From contig JAOTOM010003944.1 of the NCBI GenBank assembly GCA_034440615.1, forward strand, positions 62,001 to 126,000: a stretch of DNA of 64,000 nucleotides. The letters are read 5' to 3'. Origin of the DNA: Ashinkailepas kermadecensis (lineage: Eukaryota; Arthropoda; Thecostraca; Neolepadidae). The notes beneath the pieces are model-generated. The model was not told where the DNA came from, did no database searches, and saw nothing but the letters and a program-made list of their open reading frames with translations. Below, piece by piece: positions 11,738 to 22,787 of this stretch; position 1 is the first letter of the stretch, and every line of letters starts with the position of its first letter. A program made the position numbers and the translations under genes.

Positions 11738-12495
11738 CGGTTGGGGCGCAGCGCGTCCGTGTTAAACACGACCACGGCGACGGTGACGTCTCTGAACTGG
11801 CGCACCAGCTGCTCCTCCTCCTCCTCCTCCACCAGCTCCTCCGTGCCGCCTCAGTTGGGGCGCAGCGCGTCCGTGTTGAACACGACCACGGCGACGGTGA
11901 CGTCTCTGAACTGGCGCACCAGCTCCTCCTCCTCCTCCACCCTCCCCCGGTTGGGGCGGAGCGCCTTCGTGTTGAACACGACCATGCACTGTGTGTCTCT
12001 GAACTGGCGCACCAGCTCCTCCTCCTCCTCCACCAGCTCCTCCGTGCCGCCTCAGTTGGGGCGCAGCGCGTCCGTGTTGAACACGACCACGGCGACGGTG
12101 ACTTTATGGCGCACCAGCTCCTCCTCCTCCTCCACCAGCTCCTCCGCGCCGCCTCAGTTGGGGCGGAGCGCCTTCGTGTTGAACACGACCATGGCCACTG
12201 TGATGTCTCTGAACTGGCGCACCAGCTCCTCCTCCTCCTCCTCCACCAGCTCCTCCGTGCCGCCTCAGTTGGGGCGCAGCGCGTCCGTGTTGAACACGAC
12301 CACGGCGACGGTGACGTCTCTGAACTGGCGCACCAGCTCCTCCTCCTCCTCCACCAGCTCCTCCGCGCCGCCTCAGTTGGGGCGGAGCGCCTTCGTGTTG
12401 AACACGACCATGGCCACTGTGATGTCTCTGAACTGGCGCACCAGCTGCTGCTCCTCCTCCTCCTCCTCCTCCTCCACCAGCTCCTCCGTGCCGCC
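11738..12495 (-). repeat. Seven tandem copies of the 3' coding end of PDP
   Basis: Downstream of the authentic PDP stop (12,496-12,498), the segment encoding EELVRQFRD.TVAVV.FNTD plus ALRPN recurs seven times at a spacing of about 95-125 bp. Copies start near 12,377, 12,268, 12,158, 12,055, 11,951, 11,855 and 11,741. Five end with the same TGA; the 11,951 and 11,741 copies read CCGG instead. Copies alternate between two variants (CGCAGCGCGTCCG and CGGAGCGCCTTCG on the + strand). A GAG/GAGGAG linker has expanded as an internal CTC repeat. Confidence 0.9.
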
Positions 12496-15400
12496 TCAGT
12501 TGGGGCGCAGCGCGTCCGTGTTGAACATCACCACGGCCACGGTGATGTCGTCTCTGAACTGGCGCACCAGCTCCTCCGGCAGCGTCAGCAGCTGCGAGAT
12601 GCGGCCGTGGTTCAGGCCGTACTCGGTGCCGCTGAGCGCGTGCCGCAGCAGGTGTGTGGCGGCGTTGGCGTCCTGCGGCCTGCTGCCCAGGCCGCGCCGG
12701 CGCGCCTCCAGCATGGCGCACAGCTCGGACAGGGTGAGGTCGCGGCGCGGCAGCCGCAGCGGCGTCAGCGTCTGCTTGCCGTGCGCGTGCTCGCCGATCA
12801 GCCGCACCACCTGGCTGGGCGGCAACTGCTCCCACAGGCCGTCCGACGCCAGCACCAGGAAGCGGTCGCGCGGCGTCAGCTTGTGGTAGGTCACCTCGGG
12901 CGCGGCGGTCAGGTAGGGCGGCGTGCGCAGCTCGCCGTACACGTCGCCGCCGGCCACGCGCACCTGCACGTCGGCCGGCCACTTGAAGCGGTAGTCGCCG
13001 AGCGCGCGCAGCGGCGTCAGCATGCCGAGCAGGCGGTTGTCGCGCAGCAGGTGCGGCCACTCGCCGGACGGGTGCCGCTCGGTGATGCGCTGCACCTCGG
13101 TGGCGTTGTTGCAGTCGTGCTCGGTGGTGAGCGGACGCGCCACCCAGTGCTGGTTCTCGTTGAGCATGCCCAGCACGGCGCGGCAGTCGCCGGTGTTGGC
13201 CAGGTGCAGCCGGCTGCCGCTCACGTGCGCCACGCACGCCACGCAGCCCGACAGCGCGGCCAGCAGCGTGGCGACGCCCGCCTCAGTGTCGGGCGCGGCC
13301 GCCTCCGCCTCGCGGCCCAGGTCCTCGTCCAGCCGCACGAACGCCAGGTGCAGGCTCTGGCCCACGTCGCGGCCGGTCGGCTCGCGCTCCACCAGGTCGC
13401 GTACAAACCTGCCGCGCGGCAACTGGCGTCACCAAACCTGTCGCATAGCAACCGGCATCAACGGCCCTGCCGTGCGGTAACTGGCGCCACTGAACTTGGC
13501 GCATAGCAACCGGCATTTAAAAAACCTGCTGGATGGCAACGTGCGTCACTAAACCTGCCGCGCCGCAAGCAGCGCTATCAAACCTGCCACACTGCAACTG
13601 GCATCATCAAACCTGCCACACGGCAACTGGCATCATCAAACCTGCCACACTGCAACTGGCATCACCGAGCCTACCGCACAACTGGCATCACCAAACCTAC
13701 CACACAACATCTGTCATCACCGAACCTACCACACAACTGGCATCACCGAACCTACCACACAACAACTGACATCACCAAACCTACCACACAACATCTGTCA
13801 TCGCCGAACCTACCACACAACAACTGGCATCACCGAACCTACCACACAACAACTGACATCACCGAACCTACCACACAACAACTGGCATCACCAAACCTAC
13901 CACACGACAACTGGCATCACCAAACCTACCACACGACAGCTGGCATCACCGAACCAACCACACGACAACTGGCATCATAAAACCTACCACACGACAACTG
14001 GCATCACCGAACCTACCACACGGCAACGGGCATCACCGAACCAACCACACGGCAACTGGCATCACCGAACCTACCACACGACAACTGGCATCATAAAACC
14101 TACCACACGACAACTGGCATCACCAAACCTACCACACGACAACTGGCATCACCGAACCTACCACACGGCAACTGGCATCACCGAACCTACCACACGACAA
14201 CTGGCATCATAAAACCTACCACACGACAACTGGCATCACCAAACCTACCACACGACAACTGGCATCACCGAACCTACCACACGACAACTGGCATCATAAA
14301 ACCTACCACACGACAACTGGCATCACCGAACCTACCACACGACAACTGGCATCACCGAACCTACCACACGACAACTGGCATCACCGAACCAACCACACGA
14401 CAACTGGCATCATAAAACCTACCACACAACTGGCATCACCAAAACTACCACCAAACCTACCAGTCGGCTGATATCAGCTTTGCATCTTACGATTTTTGTA
14501 TGCCCAGCCCTTTTGAGTACGGCACATTGCAAGCAACCGCACTCTCGCCGAGTGTCGCGAGTGCAACGATTCAAGGGCACGGCCCACCCAGATGCGCGCA
14601 TTCGGCAGCGGCGCCTACCCACTCTTCTTCCGGACAGCGCTGACTCGTCTTAGTGAAGTCGTGCGTGAAACTTGTGCCCGGCAGTCGTAAATGTCAAGGA
14701 AGATCTTGGCCTGAACGGTAAAATCTGTGCAGAATGATCTTACGAGACAGATGTTGGCGAAGTACGAAATAGACACAGCTGGTATAATACCACGTGCTGC
14801 TCGAGTACAGACAAATTGCTTACAGCTAATCTGCAGTTTACCTGAAATGTGTTCCAGTGCACTTGACCTGTGATATTTGTCTTGGTACAGCTGACCTGAG
14901 ACGCAGCTCTGCAGTTCACCTGAGGTAGCTCTCCTGATGACGCTGGTATAATACAGCTCACCTAAGGTAGCTCTCATGATGCAGCTGGTGTAATACAGCT
15001 CACCTGAGGTAGCTCTCCTGCTGCAGCTGGTATAATACAGCTCACCTGAGGTAGCTCTCCTGATGCAGCTGGTGTAATACAGCTCACCTGAGGTAGCTCT
15101 CATGATGCAGCTGGTATAATACAGCTCACCTAAGGTAGCTCTCCTGATGCAGCTGGTATAATACAGCTCACCTGAGGTAGCTCTCCTGATGCAGCTGGTA
15201 TAATACAGCTCACCTGAGGTAGCTCTCATGATGCAGCTGGTATAATACAGCTCACCTGAGGTAGCTCTCATGATGCAGCTGGTGTAATACAGCTCACCTG
15301 AGGTAGCTCTCCTGATGCAGCTGCTGGTCTACAACAGCTCACCTGAGGTAGCACTCCCGGTGCAGCTGATCTACAACAGCTCACCTGAGGTAGCTCTCCT

Positions 15401-18400
15401 GGTGAAGCTGATCTACAACAGCTCACCTGAGGTAGCTCTCCTGATGAAGCTGATCTACAGCAGCTCACCTGAGGTAGCTCTCCTGATGAAGCTGATCTAC
15501 AGCAGCTCACCTGAGGTAGCTCTCCTGGTGCAGCCGGTCTACAACAGCCTACCTGAGGTAGCTTTCCTGGTGCAGTCGATCTACAACAGCTCACCTGAGT
15601 AGCTCTCCTGATGAAGCTGGTCTACTACAGCTCACCTGGGTAGTTCTGATGCAGCTGGTCTACAACAACTCACCTGAGTAGCACTCCCGGTGCAGCTGAT
15701 CTACAACAGCTCACCTGAGGTAGCAATCCCGGTGCAACCGGTCTACAACAGCTCACCTGAGGTAGCTCTCCTGGTGCAGCCGGTCTACAACAGCTCACCT
15801 GAGGTAGCTCTCCTGGTGCAGCCGGTCTACAACAGCTCACCTGAGGTAGCTCTCCTGATGCAGCCGGTATAATACAGCTCACCTAAGGTAGCTCTCATGA
15901 TGCAGCTGCTGGTCCACAATAGCTCACCTGAGGTAGCACTCCCGGTGCAGCTGATCTACAACAGCTCACCTGAGGTAGCTCTCCTGATGAAGCTGATCTA
16001 CAGCAGCTCACCTGAGGTAGCTCTCCTGATGAAGCTGATCTACAGCAGCTCACCTGAGGTAGCTCTCCTGGTGCAGCCGGTCTACAACAGCCTACCTGAG
16101 GTAGCTTTCCTGGTGCAGTCGATCTACAACAGCTCACCTGAGTAGCTCTCCTGATGAAGCTGGTCTACTACAGCTCACCTGGGTAGTTCTGATGCGGCTG
16201 GTCTACAACAACTCACCTGAGTAGCACTCCCGGTGCAGCTGATCTACAACAGCTCACCTGAGGTAGCAATCCCGGTGCAGCCGGTCTACAACAGCTCACC
16301 TGAGGTAGCTATCCTGGTGCAGCCGGTCTACAACAGCTCACCTGAGGTAGCTCTCCTGGTGCAGCCGGTCCTGCGCGGCGTCGTGCGACGGCGGCGGGTT
16401 GGGGTGCTCCAGCAGCGAGTGCTGGTCGTCCTCGCCGGCCTCCAGTCTGTGCAGGTGCTCCTCCAGACTGGGGCGCGGCAGCAGGGAGGCCGCCGCATAC
16501 GCCGGCAGTCGCGTGCACGCCACCTGGGCACACGTGCGGCCGCCGTGTCCGTCGAACACCCCGAGCAGATAGTCTGCCGGACAGACGGTGAGCGGTGTCA
16601 ACACTCGTGCCGGACAGACTGTGAGAGGGGTCAACACTCCTGCCGAACACACGGTGGGCGGGGTCAACACTCCTGCCGGACAGACTGTGAGCGGGGTCAA
16701 CACTCCTGCCGGACAGACGGTGAGCGGGTCAACACTCGTGCAGGACAGACGGTGAGAGGGATCAACACTCCTGCCGGACAGACGGTGGGCGGGGTCAACA
16801 CTCCTGCCGAACAGACGGTGGGCGGGGTCAACACTCCTGCCGGACAGACAGTGAGCGGGGTCAACACTCCTGCCGGACAGACGGTGAGCGGGTCAACACT
16901 CGTGCAGGACAGACGGTGAGAGGGATCAACACTCGTGCCGGACAGACGGTGGGCGGGGTCAACACTCCTGCCGGACAGACGGTGAGCGGGGTCAACACTC
17001 CTGCCGAACAGACGGTGAGCGGGTCAACACTCGTGCAGGACAGACAGTGAGCGGTGTCAACACTCCTGCCGGACAGACGGTGAGCGGGGTCAACACTCCT
17101 GCCGGACAGACGGTGAGCGGGGTCAACACTCCTGCCGGACAGACGGTGAGAGGGGTCAACACTCGTGTCGAACAGACGGTGAGAGGGGTCAACACTCCTG
17201 CCGGACAGACGGTGAGAGGGGTCAACACTCGTGCCGAACAGACGGTGAGAGGGGTCAACACTCCTGCCGGACAGACGGTGAGCGGGGTCAACACTCCTGC
17301 CGGACAGACGGTGAGAGGGGTCAACACTCGTGTCGAACAGACGGTGAGAGGGGTCAACACTCCTGCCGAACAGACGGTGAGAGGGGTCAACACTCCTGCC
17401 GAACAGACGGTGATAGGGGTCAACACTCCTGCCGAACAGACAGTGAGAGGGGTCAACACTCCTGCCGAACAGACGGTGAGAGGGGTCAACACTCCTGCCA
17501 TGGTCGAACACCCCGAGCAGATAGTCTGCAGGACACGGTGAGCAGGGTTAACACTCCTGCCGGACACACAGTGAGCGGGGTCAATACTCCTTCCGGACAC
17601 ACAGTGGGCGAGGTCACCACGGCCGACAGTCAGACGACGAGCCTCTGTGTTAGTCTCCGTGGTGGTACTTTGGTTCTTTTACGACGCATCCGACCGCTGC
17701 GTCACATAGCGTCGCCAACCTCTCACGCCGGTTGGTAGCGGGTGGACTCGGTAATTATGTCAGTCTCCCGTCAGATCACATACACCAGAGCGTCGTCCAC
17801 AGGACATCTCTTCCGACAGAGCCTCACTCTGCGCAGTACGAAACCGGTTCAACTGCAAACCAAGAAAACCCGTCCTGTAAACTGGTCGTGTAGATGCATC
17901 TGCCGCGTACTGACTCACGTCTGGACATATTCTACAGGTCCGGGGCATCGGGTCCGACGATCGGCAGTCCAGATGGGTCCGTTTCGCACATCCACGTGGC
18001 ACTCACCAAGGCCGGCCAACCGCTGCTGGCGGCGCGCAACATTCGCTTGATGGACATTTGTATATACCATCACTGAATGCACACTGAAATTACGGCGCAC
18101 TAACCGATTTGTATGCCGTAATTTGAGCCCATTGTGTAGTGTGCATATGGGAGGAGACAGATTCTGTCACCAGCAAGAACAAATACCAGCAATTTCCTCG
18201 CAAAATAGCGCAATCGGATCGTCGTGACGTCGTATACCCATCTACAACTCAAAATCCTCCCAAAAACAGCAGGCGAACCTAAGCACTCCTGCCTCTCCAC
18301 CGCACTATTTCGAGTCTTCTCTTCTCGAGCATCTAATTGCGCTTCGCTCCTATTTGCATGCACGAGTGCTTAAAGTAATCCGAAATGTCAACTCCCCCAC

Positions 18401-21400
18401 TAACACATGCAGAATGCATCTTTGAGAGGAAGGTCGTAGCTATCAACTTAGAAAAGGGACCTGGTGGGCTTGTCATATGGTCGTGCTGTTCGACAACCGC
18501 TGATATTTCGAGCACTAACACTGTGATATGTAAGCTAATTTGTAGGATAAAACGCAGCAATTCAGGACTTGCATCGATGCATCGATACCGATAGTATCGA
18601 TGTCTAATACCGATACCGATACCGATAGTATCGATGTCTAAACGCGGCAAGGGCGTACTGTTACTTTCTAAATGGTTCAGCCAAGAACAACTGGTGCAAC
18701 ATTGGGAGGTTCATCATGCCAATGCCTTTCGAATTTGCATTTTCCGGAGCTACACGTTCACTACGCGAAACGCAGGCGAAATATGCCTTTAAAACTTCTA
18801 TAATTTCACGCTGGGATACTCTGATCACACGAAGATGTCTTGCTCTAAATGTGGTCTTCTAAATTGCACACGACCATCCGTTTAAAGCATGCCGCCATAC
18901 TTATGATACGCCAGGTTCATGAATGCCACCAATTTACTGCCGTTGTGTGTAGTTTGTGACTCAGTTACCTGGAAAACTGTGCAGGTTTCACTTTGCTATC
19001 ACTCCGGGTTGTTCGGATGTCGCTGGATAGCTTCCTCTGGTTTGCCACTTCTTGTGTGGAGCTGACTGTGCTGGATTTGGAAGTGTTTGCAAAGATGTGG
19101 GGAAACGACGTCTGAACCCAACGCACTGCACCTGCAGTTCAACGAACAAACCACAACAGTATTTTTAAACTCAGCTGAGGCACCTCCAGAGCCAGACGTA
19201 TTGCGCCTGCAGTCGGAGCGAACACAGAACAATTCATACACGAATTCAAGCCCCACAAAATTGAAAATACATCGCAGGCGAGCCAGTTGTCACATCTTAA
19301 ATTCGACTTTCTTGAATCAATGCGCTAACCCTCTAATCCGTTCCCAGCACAAAGTTTGGCGGGGCTGTGTCGAGACGGGCACTGTATGCGAAAACATTCC
19401 GCATGCCAAAGTGAACCCACACAATTTGTGGCGTCACTTACGACTAGCATTACCAATAATTCTGGATGCAGTCCTATGCTGATATTCAAAAGGGGCGGGC
19501 CGCTTGCGAATCGCATCTTCGTTACTTGCCTCTCGTCCAACGTGGCCATCAATCTCCCGACCCTGCTCAAAGCCTAGACGTCGGTCACGGACCTCAGCCA
19601 ATAAGCTGCAACAGCTGCCAGAGATACACTGACGACGCAATCGATCCGCCAGGCATTGCGACATGATAGCAGTGGCCGCGGGCAGCCATCCGGTGGCCGC
19701 GGGCAGCCACCGGAGTCCAGGACGTCGCCCAGGCCTAGCCCGACCCAGGCGATCGTCCAGGTCCAGACCAACCCAGGCGGTCGCCCAGCCCCAACCCGAC
19801 CCAGGCGATCGCCCAGGTCCAGACCAACACAGGCGATCGCCCAGGTCCAGACCAACACAGACGGTCGCCCAGGTCCAGACAAACACAGGCGATCGCCCAG
19901 GTCCAGACCAACACAGGCGATCGCCCAGTCCCAACCCAGACCCAGGCGATCGCCCAGGTCCAGACCAACACAGGCGGTCGCCCAGTCCCAGCCCGACCCA
20001 GGCGGTCGCCCAGGTCCAGACCAACACAGGCGGTCGCTCAGTCCCAGCCCGACCCAGGCTCACCACCGACCGCGTCACCGCACACCGCCTGTTGCCATCG
20101 TAGCCGCGACCGAGGCTCATTGCAGCCGCCTGCGCCCTTATGCAGCACACGGCAGTATCTTCCGATGTAAACAGTGGGCCCAACGTTTTCACACTGACGG
20201 GGCAGACGGCGGGCAGACGGGGGGCAGACGGCGGGCAGACGGCGGGCAGCGACTCGTGCGGCCATGACCCCACTAGTGACCTCACCAGCATCCATCTCCG
20301 GCGGCCCCGCCAGTGGCCCTGCCGGTACCTCCCGTCAGCGACCCTGCCACCACCACCTCCAACCACCCCACCGGCACCCATCGCAGTGACCCCGTCACCT
20401 CAGCATGACCCCGCCCATCAGTGTGACTCCCCCAGCGCCAACCTTCAGTGACCGCGTCCCCCAATGCGGCCGCACCCCTCAGTGTAACTTCGTCAGTGCC
20501 CTTCTGCAACGCCACCGGCACCTCGATGTGACCCCCCCCCCAGTGAGTCTCCCCCAACGCCTACCTCTATTGACTCCCAGCGTGACCCGGCCAACACCCA
20601 CCTCCAGTGTGGCGACAGACAGCCTCTGACCGGGCGTCCTCGCACGGCGTGTTGGACGCCAGCTGGTTGGGTTAGGCTAGGTTAGGTCAGGTTAGGTCAG
20701 ATGGCCCGGCCAACACCCACCTCCAGTGTGGCGACAGACAGCCTCTGACCGGGCGTCCTCGCACGGCGTGTTGGACGCCAGCTGGTTGGGCTAGGTCAGG
20801 TCGGGTTAGGTCAGGTGACCCGGCCAACACCCACCTCCAGTGTGGCGACAGACGGCCTCTGACCGGGCGTCCTCGCACGGCGTGTTGGACGCCAGCTGGT
20901 TGGGCTAGGTCAGGTCGGGTTAGGTCAGGTGACCCGGCCAACACCCACCTCCAGTGTGGCGACAGACGGCCTCTGACCGGGCGTCCTCGCACGGCGTGTT
21001 GGACGCCAGCTGGTTGGTGTGCCAGTGGTCGATGGCCTGTCCGCCAGGCGGCGAGTGGGTGTGCTCGTTGGTCTGCAGGATTGTGGTCACCTGTCGCCGC
21101 CGGCAGGGTCAGGTCAGGTCAGGTCAGGCCCGCCGGGTCACCGGCGGCCCGCAAGGTTAGTGGTAGTGGCATGGTGGTATCGACTCACCTTTGTGCGACT
21201 TGCACGGTCAATGTGAGCGGCGGTAAAGGGCGGCATGCACGGTCAGTGGGAGCGGCGGTAAGGGGCGGCCCGCACGGTCAGTGGAGGCGGCGGTAGGGGG
21301 CGACCCGCAGGGTCAGTGAGAGCTGCGGTAATGGGCGGCCCGCAGTGTCAGTGGGAGCGGCGGTGAGGGGCGGCCGCAGTGTCAGTGGGAGCGGCGGTAA

Positions 21401-21851
21401 GGGGCGGCCCGCAGGGTCATTGGGAGCGGCGGTGAGGGGCAGCCGCAGGGTCGGTGGGAGCGGCGGTAAGGGGCGGCCCGCAGGGTCAGTGGGAGCGGCG
21501 GTAAGGGGCGACTCACACGGTCAGTGGGAGCGGCGGTAAGGGGCGGCCGCAGGGTCAGTGGGACGGCGGTAAGGGGTGGCCGCAGGGTCAGTCAGTGACA
21601 TCACGTGTCACGTGCGAACCTGTGCGAACCGTCCGGACAGACCTCCAAGATCAGACGCGCCCTGAACCTCGACCACACACCACGCCACGAATCACGCGCC
21701 ACACGACACACTCCCGGGTCGAGCGCGTCTCACAGCCCGCCCCACGTGACAGCACGTGGCGGCCGCCTCTCACCTGCTGCGGGGTGAGCTTGACCACGTG
21801 GCGGGCGGCGGAGAGCCGCAGCCAGCGACGCACCACGTACGTGCAGAGCAT
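12496..21851 (-). CDS. PDP1: Pyruvate dehydrogenase phosphatase catalytic subunit, complete (exons 21851-21774, 21090-20949, 16573-16342, 13408-12496)
   Basis: A mitochondrial PP2C-type Ser/Thr phosphatase that dephosphorylates and activates the pyruvate dehydrogenase E1 alpha subunit. Exon 1 starts at ATG 21,851 with an Arg-rich presequence (MLCTYVVRRWLRLSAARHVV) and ends CAG|GTGAGA. Exon 2 gives VTTILQTNEHTHSPPGG then NQLASNTPCEDARSEAVC, the PDP-specific region before the catalytic core. Exon 3 gives DYLLGVFDGHGG with the metal-binding DGH motif. Exon 4 gives CVAHVSGSRLHLANTGDCRA, LLGMLTPLRALGDYRFKW, TPPYLTAAPEVTYHKLTPRD, FLVLASDGLWE, QDANAATHLLRHALSGTEYG and RDDITVAVVMFN, all in PDP order. 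Exons total 1,365 nt (454 aa plus stop) with all phases compatible. That is somewhat shorter than the ~530 aa of vertebrate PDPs, through shorter loops. It could equally be labelled PDP2, since arthropods usually have one gene. Confidence 0.93.
13409..14465 (-). repeat. Acceptor-side 29-bp minisatellite at PDP exon 4, about 35 copies
   Basis: Unit on the - strand: GTTTGGTGATGCCAGTTGTC + GTGTGGTAG. Each unit ends in TAG or CAG and the next begins GTTTG or GTTCG. The real exon 4 junction is GCGCGGCAG|GTTTGTACGC, so the array is a chain of copies of the acceptor plus the first five exon bases. Confidence 0.92.
14466..14900. other. Unique middle of PDP intron 3
   Basis: About 435 bp between the donor-side and acceptor-side arrays. 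No repeat unit or coding segment is seen. It is the only non-repetitive part of this ~2.9-kb intron. Confidence 0.6.
14900..16341 (-). repeat. Donor-side ~42-bp minisatellite at PDP exon 3, about 34 extra donor copies
   Basis: The - strand exon 3 ends GGCTGCACCAGGAGAGCTAC..CTCAG|GTGAGCTGTTGTAGACC. The same block repeats about 34 times down the intron. Most copies keep CTCAG|GTGAGC; a few have TTAG|GTGAGC or ACTCAG|GTGAGT. A larger block (about 15,307-15,660) is itself repeated at about 15,900-16,250. Every retained unit would place TGA directly after the Arg codon. Confidence 0.93.
16574..17615 (-). repeat. Acceptor-side 33-bp minisatellite at PDP exon 3, about 30 copies
   Basis: Unit on the - strand: GAGTGTTGACCCC[G/T]CTCACC + GTCTGTCCGGCAG, that is a TTGAC branch-point-like word, a pyrimidine run and CAG. 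The proximal unit's CAG is the real acceptor of exon 3. Near 17,507-17,529 a distal unit carries a stray copy of the first 23 nt of exon 3 (ACTATCTGCTCGGGGTGTTC + GAC) after CCTGCAG. Confidence 0.93.
17662..17760 (-). mobile_element. SINE 3' fragment in PDP intron 2
   Basis: Matches the 3' part of the local SINE family in reverse: TTTTACGACGCATCCGACCG, then CGTCGCCAACCTCTCACGCC and GGTTGGTAGCGGGTGGACTC. The tRNA-like head is missing. Confidence 0.6.
17761..19650. other. PDP intron 2, mostly unique
   Basis: No gene is supported on the - strand. On the + strand an acceptor-like TATTCTACAG at 17,939 precedes a short open frame (VSHIHVALTKAGQPLLAARN) that stops at 18,074-18,076. I do not recognise it and would not call it. 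A short ATCGAT/ACCGAT repeat lies at 18,570-18,640. Confidence 0.45.
19655..20070. repeat. ~26-bp minisatellite in PDP intron 2
   Basis: About fourteen units of CGATCGCCCAGGTCCAGACC + AACACAGG, with variants CCAGTCCCAGCCCGACCCAGG. It stays open in several frames, which creates spurious Pro/Arg/Gln-rich open frames. Confidence 0.88.
20582..20948 (-). repeat. Three extra ~115-bp copies of the end of PDP exon 2 with its donor
   Basis: The block holding the last ~85 nt of exon 2 (encoding NQLASNTPCEDARSEAVCRH) plus GGAG|GTGGGTGTTGGCCGGG and a short TGACCTGACCTAAC-type intron piece recurs three more times after the authentic copy. Two copies differ by only a few bases. All keep the GTGGGT donor. 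Confidence 0.9.
21095..21600 (-). repeat. ~33-bp acceptor-side minisatellite in PDP intron 1
   Basis: Unit on the - strand: CCGCTCCCACTGACCCTGCG + GGCCGCCCCTTA, about twelve copies. It resembles the authentic intron end (CTGACCTGACCTGACCCTGC + CGGCGGCGACAG) in the CTGACCCTGC-GG core. The array thus repeats a branch-point-like word but not the final AG. Confidence 0.75.
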
Positions 21852-22117
21852 GTCGGGCGGCGACTGGCGCGGCTGCTGCCGCCGCTGCTGGCGCGGCCAC
21901 CGGCGCCGGTCACCGGGTCCGGGCCGGGTCAGTCGGCTCGCTCCGCTCGGCTGCAGCCACACTGGCCAACGACCGCCGGCTAGCAACGCGTCCCAAACTG
22001 GCTGCGCTCAGACCGGCGGACGGAATATTTCGCTCAACGTGCCCGGCTGCAGCAAAACCAGACAACACTCGAGTTACACAGAGTGCATACAGATATATAT
22101 ACATGCATATACTGCGA

Positions 22118-22121
22118 GTAC

Positions 22122-22155
<34 letters not shown>

Positions 22156-22156
22156 G
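22118..22156. repeat. TA/TG microsatellite
   Basis: A run of about 19 TA dinucleotides. Confidence 0.95.
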
Positions 22157-22224
22157 CATACGTATACATGGACGTGTGGGTATTACCGACGACCCAATTA
22201 TTATTATTTACTGTTTATTCTTAC

Positions 22225-22640
22225 TACTGTTCTTCATCGCTAGCGGACAGCGGAGGTCTAGGCAAGTACGCTAACGGACAGCGAAGGTATGGGTAATTAC
22301 CCTAACGGACAGCGGAGGTATGGGTAATTACCCTAACGGACAGCGGAGGTATGGGTAGGTACGCTAACGGGCAACCGAAGTTTGGGCGAATGCGCTAACG
22401 GGCAACGGAGGTCTGGGTAAGTACGCTAGCGGGTAATGGAGATCTGGGTAAGTATGCTGACGGACAGCGGCGGCGTCTAGATAAGTACGCTAGCGGGCAG
22501 CGGAGGTCTAGGCAAGTACGCTAGCGGGCAGCGGAGGTCCATGTAAGTACGCTAGCGGGCAGCGGAGGTCTAGGGAAGTACTGCAAGCAGCCAGCGGAGA
22601 TCTGGGTAGGTACTGCCAACAGCCAGCGTGAGGTCTATGT
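22225..22640. repeat. ~32-bp minisatellite with GTAAGT words
   Basis: About twelve units of GCTAGCGGGCAGCGGAGGTC + TAGGCAAGTAC. Several units read GGTCTGG|GTAAGTA, a strong donor-like word on the + strand. No adjoining exon was recognised. It lies upstream of PDP exon 1. Confidence 0.85.
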
Positions 22641-22750
22641 ACGTATTGTTAACGGTCAGCGAATGTGTGCATAATCACAGCTGCCGGTGATAGAAAGTTA
22701 AGCACCCAATCGTAAGCTCCGGTTCAAGCTCAAATTCACGCCGGTATGAA

Positions 22751-22787
22751 CGGGAGAGAAGGCCTTTCCGAAAGGCCTTCTCTCCCG
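22751..22787. repeat. 37-bp near-perfect palindrome
   Basis: CGGGAGAGAAGGCCTTTC, one unpaired base, then its exact reverse complement. It could form an 18-bp stem with essentially no loop. Confidence 0.9.

Noticed and set aside
11644..13506. A 620-codon + strand open frame
   Set aside because: It is the antisense of PDP exon 4 and its downstream copies. It stays open because of GC-rich codons and repeat structure; the - strand translation has the conserved PP2C motifs.
17939..18076. A + strand frame ending VSHIHVALTKAGQPLLAARN and a stop, after an acceptor-like TTCTACAG
   Set aside because: It lies inside PDP intron 2 on the other strand, without a partner exon or known family. It is possible, but not strong enough to call.
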